A stretch of 64,000 nucleotides of DNA, taken from assembly GCA_033398695.1 (NCBI GenBank), contig CM065817.1, positions 64,902,001 to 64,966,000 on the forward strand, given 5' to 3'. The DNA comes from Orobanche coerulescens. Lineage: Eukaryota > Streptophyta > Magnoliopsida > Lamiales > Orobanchaceae. Below are positions 33,375 to 45,817 of this stretch, piece by piece. The notes beneath the pieces were generated by a model, which saw only the letters and a list, made by a program, of their open reading frames with translations, ran no database searches and had not been told where the DNA came from. The translations under genes were made by a program, and so were the position numbers. The first letter of the stretch is position 1, and every line of letters starts with the position of its first letter.

Positions 33375-33969
33375 GTTATATATATATTTATATATATTAT
33401 GCATTTACGGTATTTATATATATTATATATATTTGTTATATATATATTTATATATATATATTCTGTTCTTACGGTATTTATATATATATATATAATATAT
33501 ATTTGTTATATTTATATTTATATATATACCCTGCAGATTAGTATTTATATATATATATATATATATACTGCTTTATATATATATTAGTTATATATATAAT
33601 TTATATATAAATACTACAGTTTTCTGTTTTATCTATACTCATATATAGTATATATATTAGTTATATATATACCTATATATTTATAATGCATTCGTATTAC
33701 TTGGTGTATTGCGATCGGTATTATCATATCTCGGCTAACTTGAACGTATCATTGTGTTTTTCAGATCTGTTCTGACGATTGAATTCCCTGTTCGGGGTCT
33801 GCTTGTTCTCGGGTTGATTTATTTAAGTATTGGTTATTATAGGTTCATTAGTTGGCCTGTAATCCTTAATCCCTTTTCCCGTTAAATATAATTGTAATAG
33901 TTGTATTCGTTTTAATCCGCTTGTATTAACGATCCTGTCTTTAGCCATTGATAGACCCGATACCCAACA
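32664..33969 (+). repeat. 5' LTR of the TR-GAG element (1306 bp)
   Basis: Begins TGTTATTATTTTTGGCCC and ends GATACCCAACA. U3 has four GGCCCA motifs, then TATATAA at 32812 and a telo-box-like AACCCTAA. A long (TA)n-rich stretch lies at about 33340-33690. The termini TGTT...AACA are inverted repeats. Confidence 0.93.
32676..32836 (+). promoter_or_regulatory. LTR promoter: GGCCCA repeats, TATA box, telo-box
   Basis: GGCCCA occurs four times between 32676 and 32740. Its complement TGGGCC is the plant site II element bound by TCP factors. TATATAA lies at 32812-32818, followed at about 32822 by AACCCTAAAACC, a telo-box. This combination is typical of promoters of ribosomal-protein and cell-cycle genes; its function here is inferred. 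The 3' LTR has the same set, with TATATAA at 36377-36383. Confidence 0.65.
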
Positions 33970-33970
33970 G

Positions 33971-33982
33971 TGGTATCGGAGA
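33971..33982 (+). other. Primer-binding site, TR-GAG element
   Basis: TGGTATCGGAGA, one base after the LTR end, resembles the initiator tRNA-Met PBS TGGTATCAGAGC. Confidence 0.8.
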
Positions 33983-34762
33983 CCGTTTTGTCGGGTGTCG
34001 GGTCCTGTGGCGTCTTGGTGATACGGAATAACCATCCGGGTTTTCCGCTCTGGTATTTTGGCTGAACTCCACTCTTTTACTGTTTTCGTGGATACCGCTT
34101 GCCGTGGTTGATTATTGTGCGTTCTTAATCTGTGTGATTGATCAGTGTGTATTAATCTGTGTGATTAATCTGGGCACATTGCTTACTATCGGTTTGCTTG
34201 CCGCGGCCTATCTCTGTGTTATCTGGTTGGATTTAGTTTTTCGGGCGACTCTTGTTTCCCTATTAATTAAAATTCAAACAAATTAAAACCTTAAAATCCA
34301 AAACAGCACTAATCTTGCGCTGCCAGGACCGAAAGTGTCCCTCGGATCTTTGTCAAGAGCTTGAGGATCCCGGTTTTAATTTAAACGGGTTTTAATCTCA
34401 AAATCAAATTGAGTCCCCGAGTTTTGATTCCCATCACCGTGTGCTTCCTTTTCTTTGTGATTTGTGGTTGTCTTTGTGATTACCTTATACTGTATTTTTC
34501 GCACTCGGAGTTTCTTCCGGGAGGAGTCTTTGTAAGTTTTTCCAACTCCTTGCGTATAAACCCTCCTGCCTGGACCGTTTAGAGCCCTTGGATCTTGTAG
34601 GGGCTTGGGGTTGTAATCTACAGACTCGGTTGTGATATTTTAAAAAAAAAAAAAACTCCGTTGTATAGTGCAGTGTGATTTTACTGTTTTTGTACTAGTG
34701 TAGTGTGCGCTTTGTGTTGCTGTTGGTTTTACTGCTATTGGGTTAAACTTTGTGTTTTCAAA

Positions 34763-35568
34763 ATGGGCATGACTTCTACATTTTACTTGGCCTCGTTTGA
34801 TGGAAAATCGGATTTTCAAATATGGCAAAAAAAATTGAAAGGTATTTTAATACAAAGAAAAGTTTTTAAAGCCATTGATCAAACTTTTGCCACCGATACT
34901 ACGACCGACAAAAAGGTGAATTGGATGAGTTTGCTTACTCGTCTATTATCTTGAACTTGTCTGACTCTGTGATAAGAAAAGTTGGTAAACAAAATTCGGC
35001 TAAGGAACTTTGGGAAAAATTGGAAGAATTATATGTTGAAACCTCTTTGCCAAATAAACTTTTTTTGCTTGAAAAATTCTTTGGTTTTCAACTTGATTTG
35101 AATAAAAGTCTTGATGAAAACCTTGATGTGTTTACCAAGTTAGTTCAAGATATTAAAAATTCCGGTGATAAACATATTGATGATTACTCCGCTATTGTTC
35201 TGTTAAATGCTATTCCTGAGTCTTATGGTGATGTTAAATCTGCTATTAAGTATGGTAGAGATAACATATCTTTAGATATTGTTGTATCCGGTCTAAAGAG
35301 TAAGGAATTAGATTTAAAAAACAATGTGAGTAATAATCTGAATTTTGAATCAGTTTCGACGGTTAGGAATGAAAATTGCTATGAATATTTCACTAAGAAG
35401 GATGGTCAAAATTCTAATTTTCGACGGAACTCAAGGAATTGCTATAGTTGTGGTAAAAAGGGTCATATTGCTAGTAATTGTCCTAATAGGAACAAAAAGG
35501 GTAAAAATCATCCTGATGATAAGGCTAACTTAGCTACGTCTGATATCAATCGTAGTGATGTATGTTAG
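34763..35568 (+). pseudogene. Copia-type gag with CCHC knuckle, one frameshift
   Basis: Starts MGMTSTFYLASFDG at the ATG at 34763 and shows the plant copia gag (UBN2) pattern: NYxxW-like QIWQKKLKGILIQ, then in the next frame LWEKLEELY, LLEKFFGFQL, AIVLLNAIPESY and the knuckle CYSCGKKGHIASNC (about 35443-35484). It ends with a TAG at 35566-35568, followed by no pol. The frame changes once near 34921 within KKVN/LDEFA, a one-base indel. Without it the protein would be roughly 268 residues, a normal gag length. The clean stop after the knuckle suggests the gag-only structure is ancestral to this copy. Confidence 0.85.
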
Positions 35569-36228
35569 TTGACCCTTATGGTTTTTTAGTCCTTAGTGGG
35601 CTGTGGAGTGTCTTTGTGACTTGTCCTTAGTGGGCTGTGGAGTGTCTGTGTGACTTGTCCTTAGTGGGCTGTGGAGCGTCTTTGTGATTTGTGTCTGATT
35701 TATATGTCTGTGTGACTTATATGAATTACTCGTGGTTCTATTCCTTTGTGGATGTAAGTAGTATAATCTCTGTGATTGTTTTTCTCTTGATCTTTGTGTT
35801 CTTTGTTAATTTGTGGTGTTGTGGTTCGGTCGACCAACCTCTTGTGTTTTGCAGCTTTCATGTGTTGGCGTTTTTTGTGTTAAACCCCGTCCCATTTTCA
35901 GGTGGAGCAACATGCTTAGTACTTTGCGTTTGAGGTGGAGTGGTGTCCCCTCAAATCTATGTGTTTATTATATCATTTCCCTTGATGTGTTTGTGTTTTT
36001 GAATATTATGGTATTTGTGTGTTTTGTTCAATTTTAGCTTATTGCTAAAATATTTCTTTGTGCTAATTTGTGTGTTTTAGGGGATCTCTTTGTGAGTTAG
36101 TCTTCTTTGTGAATACTTTACCTTATCTATTGTGTGTGAGTGCAGGTAACCCCGAAGATAGGCGATGATGAATCTTCTCCGTAACCCGAAAATGCAATTT
36201 GACTGGTTGGCCCAAAAAGGTGGAGAAA
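35569..36228 (+). repeat. TR-GAG 3' interior with 34-bp triplet and PPT
   Basis: Non-coding. Three copies of a 34-bp unit (TCCTTAGTGGGCTGTGGAGT and following bases) start at 35590, 35624 and 35658. Many TTTGTGA/CTTTGTGAG words follow. A purine-rich AAAAAGGTGGAGAAA at about 36214-36228 serves as PPT just before the 3' LTR. No RT or integrase trace. Confidence 0.8.
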
Positions 36229-37528
36229 TGTTATTATTTTTGGCCCAAACATTGGCCCAGAATTATTTATCTCCATTGGCCCATTTGTGCTGGCCCGGCC
36301 CATGGCAGCCCTTTAATTAGGAGCCGTTCGATCCAGACTTAATATCTCCTTTTAATCTGGACCGTCCGGACTCCCCTATATAATACTAACCCTAAAACCT
36401 ACTCCCTCATTTCTCACCTCTCACTGCGCCGTCACCCCTCCCTTTTTCTCTCTTCTCTCCCGTGACCTTCCTTCCCTGGTCAACTCCACCCCCCGCTGCG
36501 ATTTTGCTCCCGATTCTCACTACCTCCTCTCCCCCGTGAGCGGTTGAAAATCACAATGGAATCCCGTGACCGATTCCATCCTTGTGAGTATTTAAATCGC
36601 GGCTGGGGAAGGAGTTTGAAACACCGAGAGAAATAAATCGACTTGTGCCTTGTGAAACGAGTGATATTCTTATTGTGATATCATTGAGGGTGACCGGGAT
36701 TTGTTCCTGAGGTTTCTGAGGGTTTTTTCTTGGATTAGAAAGGTGCTACCGGGCTGTGTGTCGGCCGGCGTTGGATCAGCGTTCGTCCTTCGTGGATCGG
36801 ACATATTTGATGTCAAATCGCATAGGGTTCGGAAGATCTGAGCCTAATCGCCACTTTCACAAAAGGGGGTTTCTTGTCCCTTTTTATTTCTTCCGTTTTT
36901 CTTGATATTTATATATATATATATATTATATATATTTGTTATATATATATTTATATATATATTCTGCATTTACGGTATTTATATATATATTATATATATT
37001 TGTTATATATATATTTATATATATATATTATGTTCTTACGGTATTTATATATATATATAATATATATATTTGTTATATTTATATTTATATATATACCCTG
37101 CAGATTAGTATTTATATATATATATATACTGCTTTATATATATATTAGTTATATATATAATTTATATATAAATACTACAGTTTTCTGTTTTATCTATACT
37201 CATATATAGTATATATATATTAGTTATATATATACCTATATATTTATACTGCATTCGTATTACTTGGTGTATTGCGATCGGTATTATCATATCTCGGCTA
37301 ACTTGAACGTATCATTGTGTTTTCGGATCATTACGACGATTGAATTCCTGTTCGAGTCCGCTTGTTCTCGGGTTGATTTATTTAAGTATTGGTTATTATA
37401 GGTTCATTAGTTGGCCTGTAATCCTTAATCCCTTTTCCCGTTAAATATAATTGTAATAGTTGTATTCGTTTTAATCCGCTTGTATTAACGATCCTGTCTT
37501 TAGCCATTGATAGACCCGATACCCAACA
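36229..37528 (+). repeat. 3' LTR of the TR-GAG element (1300 bp)
   Basis: Matches 32664-33969 with only a few substitutions in the first 640 bases, for example GTCCGATCC versus GTTCGATCC. Differences concentrate in the (TA)n part and in a short stretch near 37320-37360. Ends GATACCCAACA, followed by the TSD GCTTA. Confidence 0.93.
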
Positions 37529-39005
37529 GCTTAATTACATCAATTAAAGCATGATACGTTAGTAACTTTAATTAAATTAAAGCGAATTGCTTAAAGCAAC
37601 TTGAATTAAAGTAAATTCACGTTGAATTATAATTATATTGCGGCATAAGAAACCTACTTGATTGCATAGTCTGTGTATAGATATATTTCTAGGATTATAT
37701 GTCTACATCTATAAATATACATATATTTTACATGCATATATAGATATCACATGTAATTAGGCTTCATGAGTAGTAGACTTTAATAATATAATTTCTACTA
37801 CATATCATAAATTGAACCATGATAAAGAAATTTCATGGGTAATTCTCAATTAGGATCGAAGTAGTTTTTACCATATCTTGGTTCCGAAAAAATAACAACC
37901 CATTATTGAAAATTTTATCATGGAAAGTACTCATGGTAAACTGTGAAAATTATTTTCCTTTTTTCTTGTATTAAGATAGCTTATCCAATTCGCCTCAAAT
38001 TTGATATCTTGGACTCAAAAGAGCTTGATACCATAGATGGGTCTCCTACGTCGAGACCACATTTATCACTAAAGAATATAGTGGTACGCTCCTTAACACC
38101 ACAGACCAAGTACCATCTGATAAGATAAAAGTGAGTGCACTTATATTCCTTAGGTGACACATCAAACACAGCTTGAGATGGAAATATCTACAGTTGAAAA
38201 TCCCGCAAAGAACTGTGGGATGCCCGTAAGGGCTAATTTGGGAACATTCATGACACTTTGCTCCCAAAGTTGACCGTGCAGTAGAATGAAATCTGCTTGC
38301 TCGGCTATAAATGGATCAACGATTTCAACAAAGGTATGCTCCGCCTCAAGGCACGCCTAAATTTCCGTGGGAAGGACATCACAGAAGATGACATGATCCA
38401 GAAAACTTTTTTCACCTTCCCTACGTCCGCTCTTATACTAATAAACTAGTATAGGCCGAGTATGATAATAAGCGCATCACTATATTCAGTAAACTCATCA
38501 ACCTACTACAAGTGGCTGAGAGGCATAATGAAGTGCTAGTGAGCAATAATGTCAGGCCAGTTGGGATAAAGAAAATTCCTGAGGCCAATTATGGCAAAGT
38601 AAAAGGTGGAAAGAACCCCAATGTACAGGGGACTGGTCATGGCAACCCCAAAACACAACGTGGTAAAGGGTATCGTGGTCAAGGACGTGGGGGTCTTTCC
38701 AATGTATTGCGAAGACTTGGTGCTTCCGGCTCTGCTAGCCAAGGGAACCCAAAAGTACCTACCCATCCTATCGCCTTTAAGGCTCAAGTTGGCAATGAAC
38801 CGTGCTATCATTGTGGAGATGCTGGACATGGTACAAGAACTGCCATGCAAGCAAGCAAGTCGTATCTCACTACAAGAAATATAGAGAGTCCAAAGAAAGG
38901 AGAACTCACAATATGGAGGAATATAATCTAGACAAGTCCCCCTATGTCAGTTTCACAGTCACCAATCGTCGAATTGAGTCATATGAGCCACAATCTATAG
39001 ACTGA
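37529..39005 (+). pseudogene. Old copia gag
   Basis: AT-rich leader to about 37975, then gag remnants. Near 37980-38120 is a degenerate N-terminus (LKFDILDSKELDTI). From 38250 to 38520 stop-ridden frames still match the plant copia gag pattern ending in VAERHNEVL. From 38512 the frame is open, with a Gly/Arg/Lys-rich linker (RGKGYRGQGRGG). The zinc knuckle CYHCGDAGHWYKNC is readable only by changing frame near 38825. The end (LDKSPYVSF) leads toward protease, which is not recognisable. Confidence 0.8.
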
Positions 39006-40561
39006 ATATTAGTATTATGTTTACTTTCTCGTTTACATTTGGTATAGTTACCTCAAGACGACTGTGTTGGTGTTTTATTTTCAATAATGGCCTGATGCAA
39101 CATTGTTTCAAGAACAAGATATTAATATTGCTTACGTTAGATTCTTAGCTTTATTTCGAAGTACTGAATAATGCTTGAATGCTTATTTTGAAATCCACTG
39201 TGAGAATGGAATGGAGTTTCTTTGATTAATTCTAATGAATGTGGACGTAAACGCATTTTAGAATAACCGATGAGTCGATCTAGTGGACGTACCTCACTGT
39301 TATTAGGTTATTAAAATCCTATGTTGTCACCAATAATGTACTTTGGGACATAGACTCATATAGGCTTTGGCACGATAGACTAGGTAATCCTGGTCGAAGT
39401 ATAATGATCCGTATACTAAAGAACTTGTGCGAACATCATTACTTTTCGAGCGAAAATGTGGCAACAGCTCAACATAAAGAACAATGTTGATGTTAATAGT
39501 ATTATATCATCCAAAGAACCGGATGCATATCAAATGCCCACCACTTAGTGTTGCAAAGCCTGCTCTTTAGCCAAAGTAGGAGCGAGACCTTCCTACGCTA
39601 AAGAAACAAAAGCAAGCATTCTATTCTTACGCCAAATATAAGGAGATATTTTTGGATCCATACACCTGATATGCGGACCATTTATGTATTTATATTTTTG
39701 ATGGATTCTCCGACATGTTGGTCACATGTCGCTCTCCTGTCCACTCAAACTACTGCAGAACTTCCAAAATAATTTATAAGGACTCACCTCCCTTATCACA
39801 TCTAAAGGACTCGATGATGTTGGAGAGTTCACATCAAAAAGTACTTGATGTTTATTGCATGATAGAGATTAATGAATAGTATCTCGTCCCATGTGCATAT
39901 GTAAACAGTCTCACATAAACCACCGTCGAAAGAATATGTATGGTGATTATGTCATTGGTTATGCGCACCAATTTGCATATTTTGCGTGGGATTCTGCAAT
40001 ATTACATGCAACTTTACTTAAATCGTTCATTCTTAGACCTTTTGATAACCAATTAGTTTATGCGTACCAGTTGGTAACCGGTTCGATTACGGACTTGAGT
40101 GCCAATTGCGCATATTTGATTACTCATTAAATGTGCCTTCTGCGCCCCACAGCGCATCGGTCTTTAGAAATGATTAAGTATTCACGTTGGATAAGAATCT
40201 CCAGACGTTTATCCATTATTTAGAACCTTTACATTGATCTCTTTACCGCATGATTTGCGGATTGTCACTTTAATGAGACAACCTTCCCATCATTAGGGAG
40301 AGGACAGAAAATGTAATTTCTCGGGGAATGACAGAAATTGTCGTGGTGTGTCCCCACTTTATCTCATTATGATCCCCGAACTTCACAATGTTACCGTGAA
40401 GCATAAAAAACACTCGATCTTCAGGATGTAGCAGATTCGATGCCTGATGCATTTACTGATATCGTTCAAGTGACAATATCTCATATTACAGCTGCAAATA
40501 TGTCTCTAAGGTTAGAAATCCCCTGCAAGGGGCACATCACCAATAAACCGGGTGATGCAAC
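39006..40561 (+). pseudogene. Old copia protease-integrase region, 5' part
   Basis: Protease is not readable. The pre-integrase motif LWHDRLGHPGRSM is seen near 39368 across one frame change. Then come CSLAKVGARPS, the first Asp region (GDIFGSIHL with DGFSDMLVT) and a degraded second Asp block (LDDVGEFTS near 39815). The integrase C-terminal side is recognisable by LPDAFTDI at about 40438 and HITAANMSLRLEI. It is cut at 40561 by the LARD insertion; GCAAC (40557-40561) is the target duplication. No open frame remains over any length. Confidence 0.75.
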
Positions 40562-43036
40562 TGTAATATCCGCAATTTCGAATTTCGGTAATTTTCTTTT
40601 TTTCGGAGGAAGTTCGTTTTGACAACTCTATCATGACCGTTTCGTCATTCCGAGAATGATTAATTCTGCACTTTTTGTCATCCGAGTTCGTTTCGGTGTC
40701 GTTTTATTGAGTTCCGTGTCCTTAATCGACTTTTTCACGTGGGAGTTCGACTTTGTAAAGTCACCATTAATTCTTGGAAACTCCAAAAATTCTTAATCTT
40801 TGCAACGTTATAGAGAATCAAGTTAGCTTTCCAATGGTTCAAACGGTGAGTCAATCGGAGTCCAGACGAAGGAGTTATGGTCGAAATAGCGAAGACTGCA
40901 CGGTGTGCCTTTTTGGTGTTGAAGGAGGTTGTACCGTGTGCCGCGGCACTAAGCTGATTCCTGGGCGTTTTTGGTGTCCCTGGGCCGCGGCACACTTGTC
41001 CTGTGCCGCGGCACACGGGCTTTTTCTGCGTTTTTTAGCAGATTTGCGAGGAGAAAAACTTCATTTTTTTCTCCTCTCTTCTTCCTCCTTCATCTTAGGC
41101 GATTTGATGGCGATTTTGGGCGATTTGAGTGCTCTAAAACTTGTAGAGATCATCCTCCTCAAGTCTTGTTGAAGATTTTCGACCTCTACTTGAATCCTTC
41201 ATCCAAATCAAGGTATATTTCTTGATTATCCTTCAAGTTGACTTTTTGGAGAAATTGTTCTTGATTTCGTTTCTAATCCGATTTTGATACATCGATTGGT
41301 GTAGTATGATGTTATTAATCATGTTCTATGGGTTGTATATCCATATATCAAGTTTGTTTAACTCGATCGACGATTCGAGTGTTCTTGGGAATTATTGAAC
41401 ATTTAGTGTTCGATTAAATGTCCCAATGAGTTTCCCTTCGATAGTTTGTTGGGATTTCCGTTGTTTTGGCCTTGATTCTCGTCGTAACCATGTGTTATTG
41501 TTCCTTCCGGAGGTTTATAGGTGTTCGAGGATTCCGATGTTGAATCCCGTTTGGTGATTGATGATTCGTGTGGTGTTATTCTCGTAATACTCGTGGTGCT
41601 ATCACATTCTTGATATTGTTCGGGGGTTCGGGGCTATTCGACCGCGTCCTATTCGTCGTCTTATTGCGATCGTGATTTCGAGGCAAGTACCTTGTCCATA
41701 CTATTCTTGTTTTGTGAATATGATAATTGGTGATCGTCTTTATGTGGTTGTTTGATTGTTTGAAATGAGTTTTCAAAAGATTCGGTTTAGCCTTGTTAAA
41801 GGCTTGCTTTCAAAACGCGTGTGTTTTGTGAATGGTGTGGTTTGAGAATGACTCTGTGAACTCTATGGATATGTTTGGTGTTGATGTTGCACTTGGTATT
41901 TGCGTGTGGACGTATATTGTTTCATTTCGGTGCATTGTGGTTTGACGTGGTGTTTTGCTAAGTGTTTGATGCTCTGGGTGAATTGTTTGAATATCCTTGA
42001 TGTGATATGTTATTTGTGTGAATGTGTGGATACGGTTGAAGGTCTACGGTGACACATGGCACGTGATCATGTGGTCTGGATGCAACAAGTGATTGATCCA
42101 ACCGTGAGAGCCTGAGATAATCTACGGTGGCACATGGCATGCGATCATGTGGCCAGGATGCAACAAGCGATTGATCCAACCGTGAGATGTGTGTGATTTG
42201 TTTCGCTAGCCAGCTCGGGAGGGTCCTTCGAGGCCTCGAGTGGGATTTGTGGCTTCGTCCGGTCTAGGCGATGCGCGTGTGCGATTATGTTTTGTTGATT
42301 TAATGTCTGTAGAGGAAACTTGATGTTGGGCTCGAGCCTGTGAATTGTTATGCATTTTCTATTTGCGAAAACAAAACCTTTGAAATGACCCCTGTTGATT
42401 TTTGGAAAGAGAAGGATTCGGAAATCCTAAATTGTTTTCTATTAAAACTCTCGATGTCATTTAAACGGTTTTATAAATTGTTTTCCCTTGATTTGTGACC
42501 TTTCGGTTTTAGAATATTTTACCAAACTCTTGCCTCGGGAAGTGCTTTTCGTTACGTTTGGATTTTTGAGGATTCCTGATTATTGTTATTCGTGGAATGT
42601 GAATTGTATGGCTCGTATTTTTGCACTTGTACTTGCACTAGCAAAGCGGTGGAGTTTTGCTAACCCCAGAGTATTTGGGGGTGGATGTCTATTTTGCATT
42701 CGGGTTTTGGAGCATGGCACGAGGTCGGCACGAAGGATGATGAAAGATTAACGATACTAATCACACGAGGATCCGTTGATGTCGTATTGGTCTAGTTGTA
42801 TTTTCTTTTCCGCTGCAGTATCTTTTCCGTTGTACGGGAGTTTATTGTATTTTGACCCTGCGTGGGTATGTGTTTGGAATTGAGTTGTATGTTATTATTT
42901 GAAAGACCAAGTCGGTCTCTTGAGTCATTTAGCCTTAAAGGCGATGTTTAGATGTTTGATTTTAGTTATCGGCTGGTAGATCCTCGAGGAGAGGGTCTAC
43001 GGCGTGTAATATCCACGAGTGGATTGGGGTGTTACA
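40562..43036 (+). repeat. 5' LTR of the second LARD (2475 bp)
   Basis: Starts TGTAATATCCGC and ends GGGGTGTTACA. CCGCGG palindromes at 40938-40949 and 41002-41015, no clear TATA box, donor-like CAAG|GTATAT (GT at 41213-41214), 78-bp duplication from 42043, hairpin at 42664-42681. From about 41680 it is collinear with the first LARD's LTR. Confidence 0.92.
40938..41015. repeat. CCGCGG-centred palindromes in LARD LTR
   Basis: GTGCCGCGGCAC at 40938-40949, GGGCCGCGGCACAC near 40983 and the perfect 14-base TGTGCCGCGGCACA at 41002-41015. The 3' LTR has the same cluster at about 46190-46282 and the solo LTR has it at 28470-28505. Confidence 0.9.
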
Positions 43037-45817
43037 TAAATGGTATCGAGAGATTAGGTTGTGGAAACCTAGTTGTCGGGTCGATGGTGTCTGTTGAGTT
43101 TTGTCTTGTCGGATTATGTCCGACTAAATCGTGTCGCGACGTCGTCGTGAGTTTGTTGGTCGTGATTAGTATCGTGGCGATCATCATCTTCGTGCGACCT
43201 GTGAATGTAAGTCTCCCTTCTTTGTGTTGTGCCTCGTGTGACACGAGCTATTTTTATGGTTATTTGTTTAGTGACGGAGTCCTCTTATGGATTTTGATTT
43301 CGTGATATGTGGTTATTTGACTCCCATATTTCGTTCATATGAGGAGTGGTGTTGTTGGATTGTGCATGTTGAATCGTATTTCTTTTATCCATTGCGTGAG
43401 TTCTTTTGTAATTACTTTCGGTATTTTACCGACCGAGTTTTATTTCGAAAACCGATTCTCTTAACCGAGTTTTGGCATTATGGCCTTGACCGCTTTGTGA
43501 AATTCTTATGACGGTATTTAGTATTTTGTAAATGGCTTTCGTGAGTTTTTGAAATATTACCGTCATCGACCTTTTTGGCGTTTTTGTAAATGGTTTTTAG
43601 CCTGGTGAGTTCCGGAGCGGGACCCACGGCGCTATAATATTTTGTGTAATTACCTGAAATTTTTGGGCATTCTAGCCCATTGAATTATCTTTGAAAAAAC
43701 TTGAGTATCTTAGAAAATAAATTTCGAGACGTACTTTTAAAATGAATTATTTTCTCGTGGTACATCCAAGGTGCCACAATATGTTTCAAAATTCTTCTAC
43801 CTCGAGGGCCCAAAAATGTTTTGAGATATTTTCAATGTTTTATAAACACTTTTACTTAGACCCGAGGGTCGAATATTTCCGAAAGTTTTTCACGAAAAGA
43901 AAGTGTCCTCATTTTTATCAAATGCGAGATGGTTCTCCAAAGTCTCGATAACGATGTTTCACGTTTGTACTTTTTCTTGAAAGGTGATACTCAAGATCAA
44001 CCGGCATTTTTTCTAAATTATTTTCAAAAGGATGTTTTCATTTTAAAAACCTATCCATTCCCGTTTGAGGGCTGGATATGTATGTATGATGTTTGCTTTG
44101 TCGTTATGATGTTACTCCCGAGTATGATCGAATTGGTGGCATGAATGTCGAGGCGTTGCCACGCATTTGTTGTACTAGCCCTCTGTGAGAGGTGTGGTAG
44201 TGTTTCTTGTTTATCACCTCGTGGTGATTTGCGTGTTGTCGCACGAGTGTGGGTTGTTAAAGCTTGGATTTTTGTGCGTTTATACACATGTGTGATTGTT
44301 TCATGATGTTTGTAATTATGTCTTTGGTTATCGTTCGGGCCGTTGAGGTCGCCGAACGATACCGTCGTTGTTGTAGTGTTTGTGTGTGTATTACTTTACG
44401 ATGGTGATCGTTATATATGATATGTGTTATGATTCCTCGTTGTCTTTGAGTTGGCATCTCCGGTATGTTGTTTTGCGGTGTTATGTTCCATTGTATCTAG
44501 CATTTGTATTTTCGGTATGCCGAGCCGAGGCATTTCAACCGTGATGTGCCGGGGAATGTACGTGCAATTTGTCCTTCTCGTCATTAACACATTTCGAGTG
44601 TGGACTCGAGGACACGAATTCGGTTTGCGGGTGGCTACCGAGACTTTCGGAGTTCGCGCTTGACACGGATATCGAATCGGCTTTGAGAGGCCCATAGGAG
44701 ATTTTACGCCGGTTGCTTTTTGTGTTGTTACCTTGTTTAGTTATTGTGAGTTGCGGGACGACTTTCTTTTAGAAGAGGTCGAATATAATACCCGTATTAT
44801 TTTGGCTTCTATATTTTCTCTTTCTCGATCTATCGATTCGCGTGTTCGTTGATATTGTCTGAGCTTGTTCTGTATTTCGGTTTCATCGTTCGAACGAGCT
44901 GTGATCTTGTTTTGGGTCGATCTAGTTATCGCTGTGACTTTTCCGAGTTCGGTTCGATTCTTGTGAACCTTGTTCGGAAGTAGCATCTTTTGGTTCTACT
45001 AGTTCTTTTAATCGAAGTGGATCGGATTTGGAACTTCTGTATTTTCGACTCTGTCGACTCGTTTATGTTCGTTGACATTTTCTGAGCTTGTCTTGCCCCT
45101 TTTTTTTGTTGATCGAACGAGCGTGGTATTGTTTCGGAATAACTCATTTGTCATTATGACTTTTCAATTTCTATTCCCTCTCATGTGGATCTTATGTGAA
45201 TGCATATGTTGTTGTTTTCACCGGATCATATATTGTCTCGAGTCGAGATGTGAACCTTGGAGTTGTTGTTTGAATTTTTATTGTTCTTCGTGATTCGAGC
45301 ATGATCGTTCGATTTTTGTTGTCTCGATCTTTGTGGTTCGATCGTTTGATTGTTCGGTTTTTGTTGATCTCGTTTCGTGATTGTTGAGCGTTCCAACTCC
45401 TTCCTAATTCCCTTAAGTTCGGGAAATTAGTCTCGTTTGATCTTCCAACCCTTGGGCGGTGGAATTAGTATTAGTTCGGATTGGCTCGCGTTTCGATTGA
45501 TGTACCGTTGGGTTGGTCAATCATACTGACTTTCATTCGTTGTGTTTTGTGATTGTCGGATAATTGACTTGGCTATATTATCCGTTTGATGACGCTTGTC
45601 ATTTGTTGGTTTTATTGTATCCCTAACGGCGACGTTGTGTTGGTCGTCGTGGAGCGTGTTTTCACGCCGTATGTCTCTTTGCGTTTCTTGCAGCGTTTCG
45701 CCGTTGGGCGCGAGTTTCCTATTTTTGTGTATCTCGTCGAGTTTTCCTGGCGGGTATATTGCTTCCCCTCTACTTGTTTTAAGTTTCGGGACGAAACTTC
45801 TTTTAAGGAGGGTAGAA
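43037..45817 (+). other. Second LARD interior with PBS and PPT, non-coding
   Basis: PBS TGGTATCGAGAG at 43041-43052 and PPT TTTTAAGGAGGGTAGAA at 45801-45817. No retroelement protein motif is found in any frame. The sequence is collinear in large part with 12049-14674, with substitutions and indels that do not respect any reading frame. Confidence 0.87.

Larger units (their letters stand above)
32664..37528 (+). mobile_element. Gag-only copia derivative (TR-GAG type), complete, TSD GCTTA
   Basis: LTRs of about 1.3 kb (32664-33969 and 36229-37528) flank a 2.26-kb interior with a PBS, a copia gag with CCHC knuckle, and no protease, integrase, RT or RNase H. GCTTA is repeated exactly at 32659-32663 and 37529-37533. 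The LTRs are nearly identical outside their AT repeats, so it is young. This matches the TR-GAG class of non-autonomous plant retrotransposons, which supply gag but rely on an autonomous partner for enzymes. Confidence 0.92.

Noticed and set aside
33309..33587. Ile/Tyr-rich frame, also at 36874-37209
   Set aside because: Translation of (TA)n repeats in the LTRs of the TR-GAG element.
34703..34762. Upstream extension of the TR-GAG gag frame
   Set aside because: The extra residues are Cys-rich and unlike copia gag; the ATG at 34763 starts the family-typical N-terminus.
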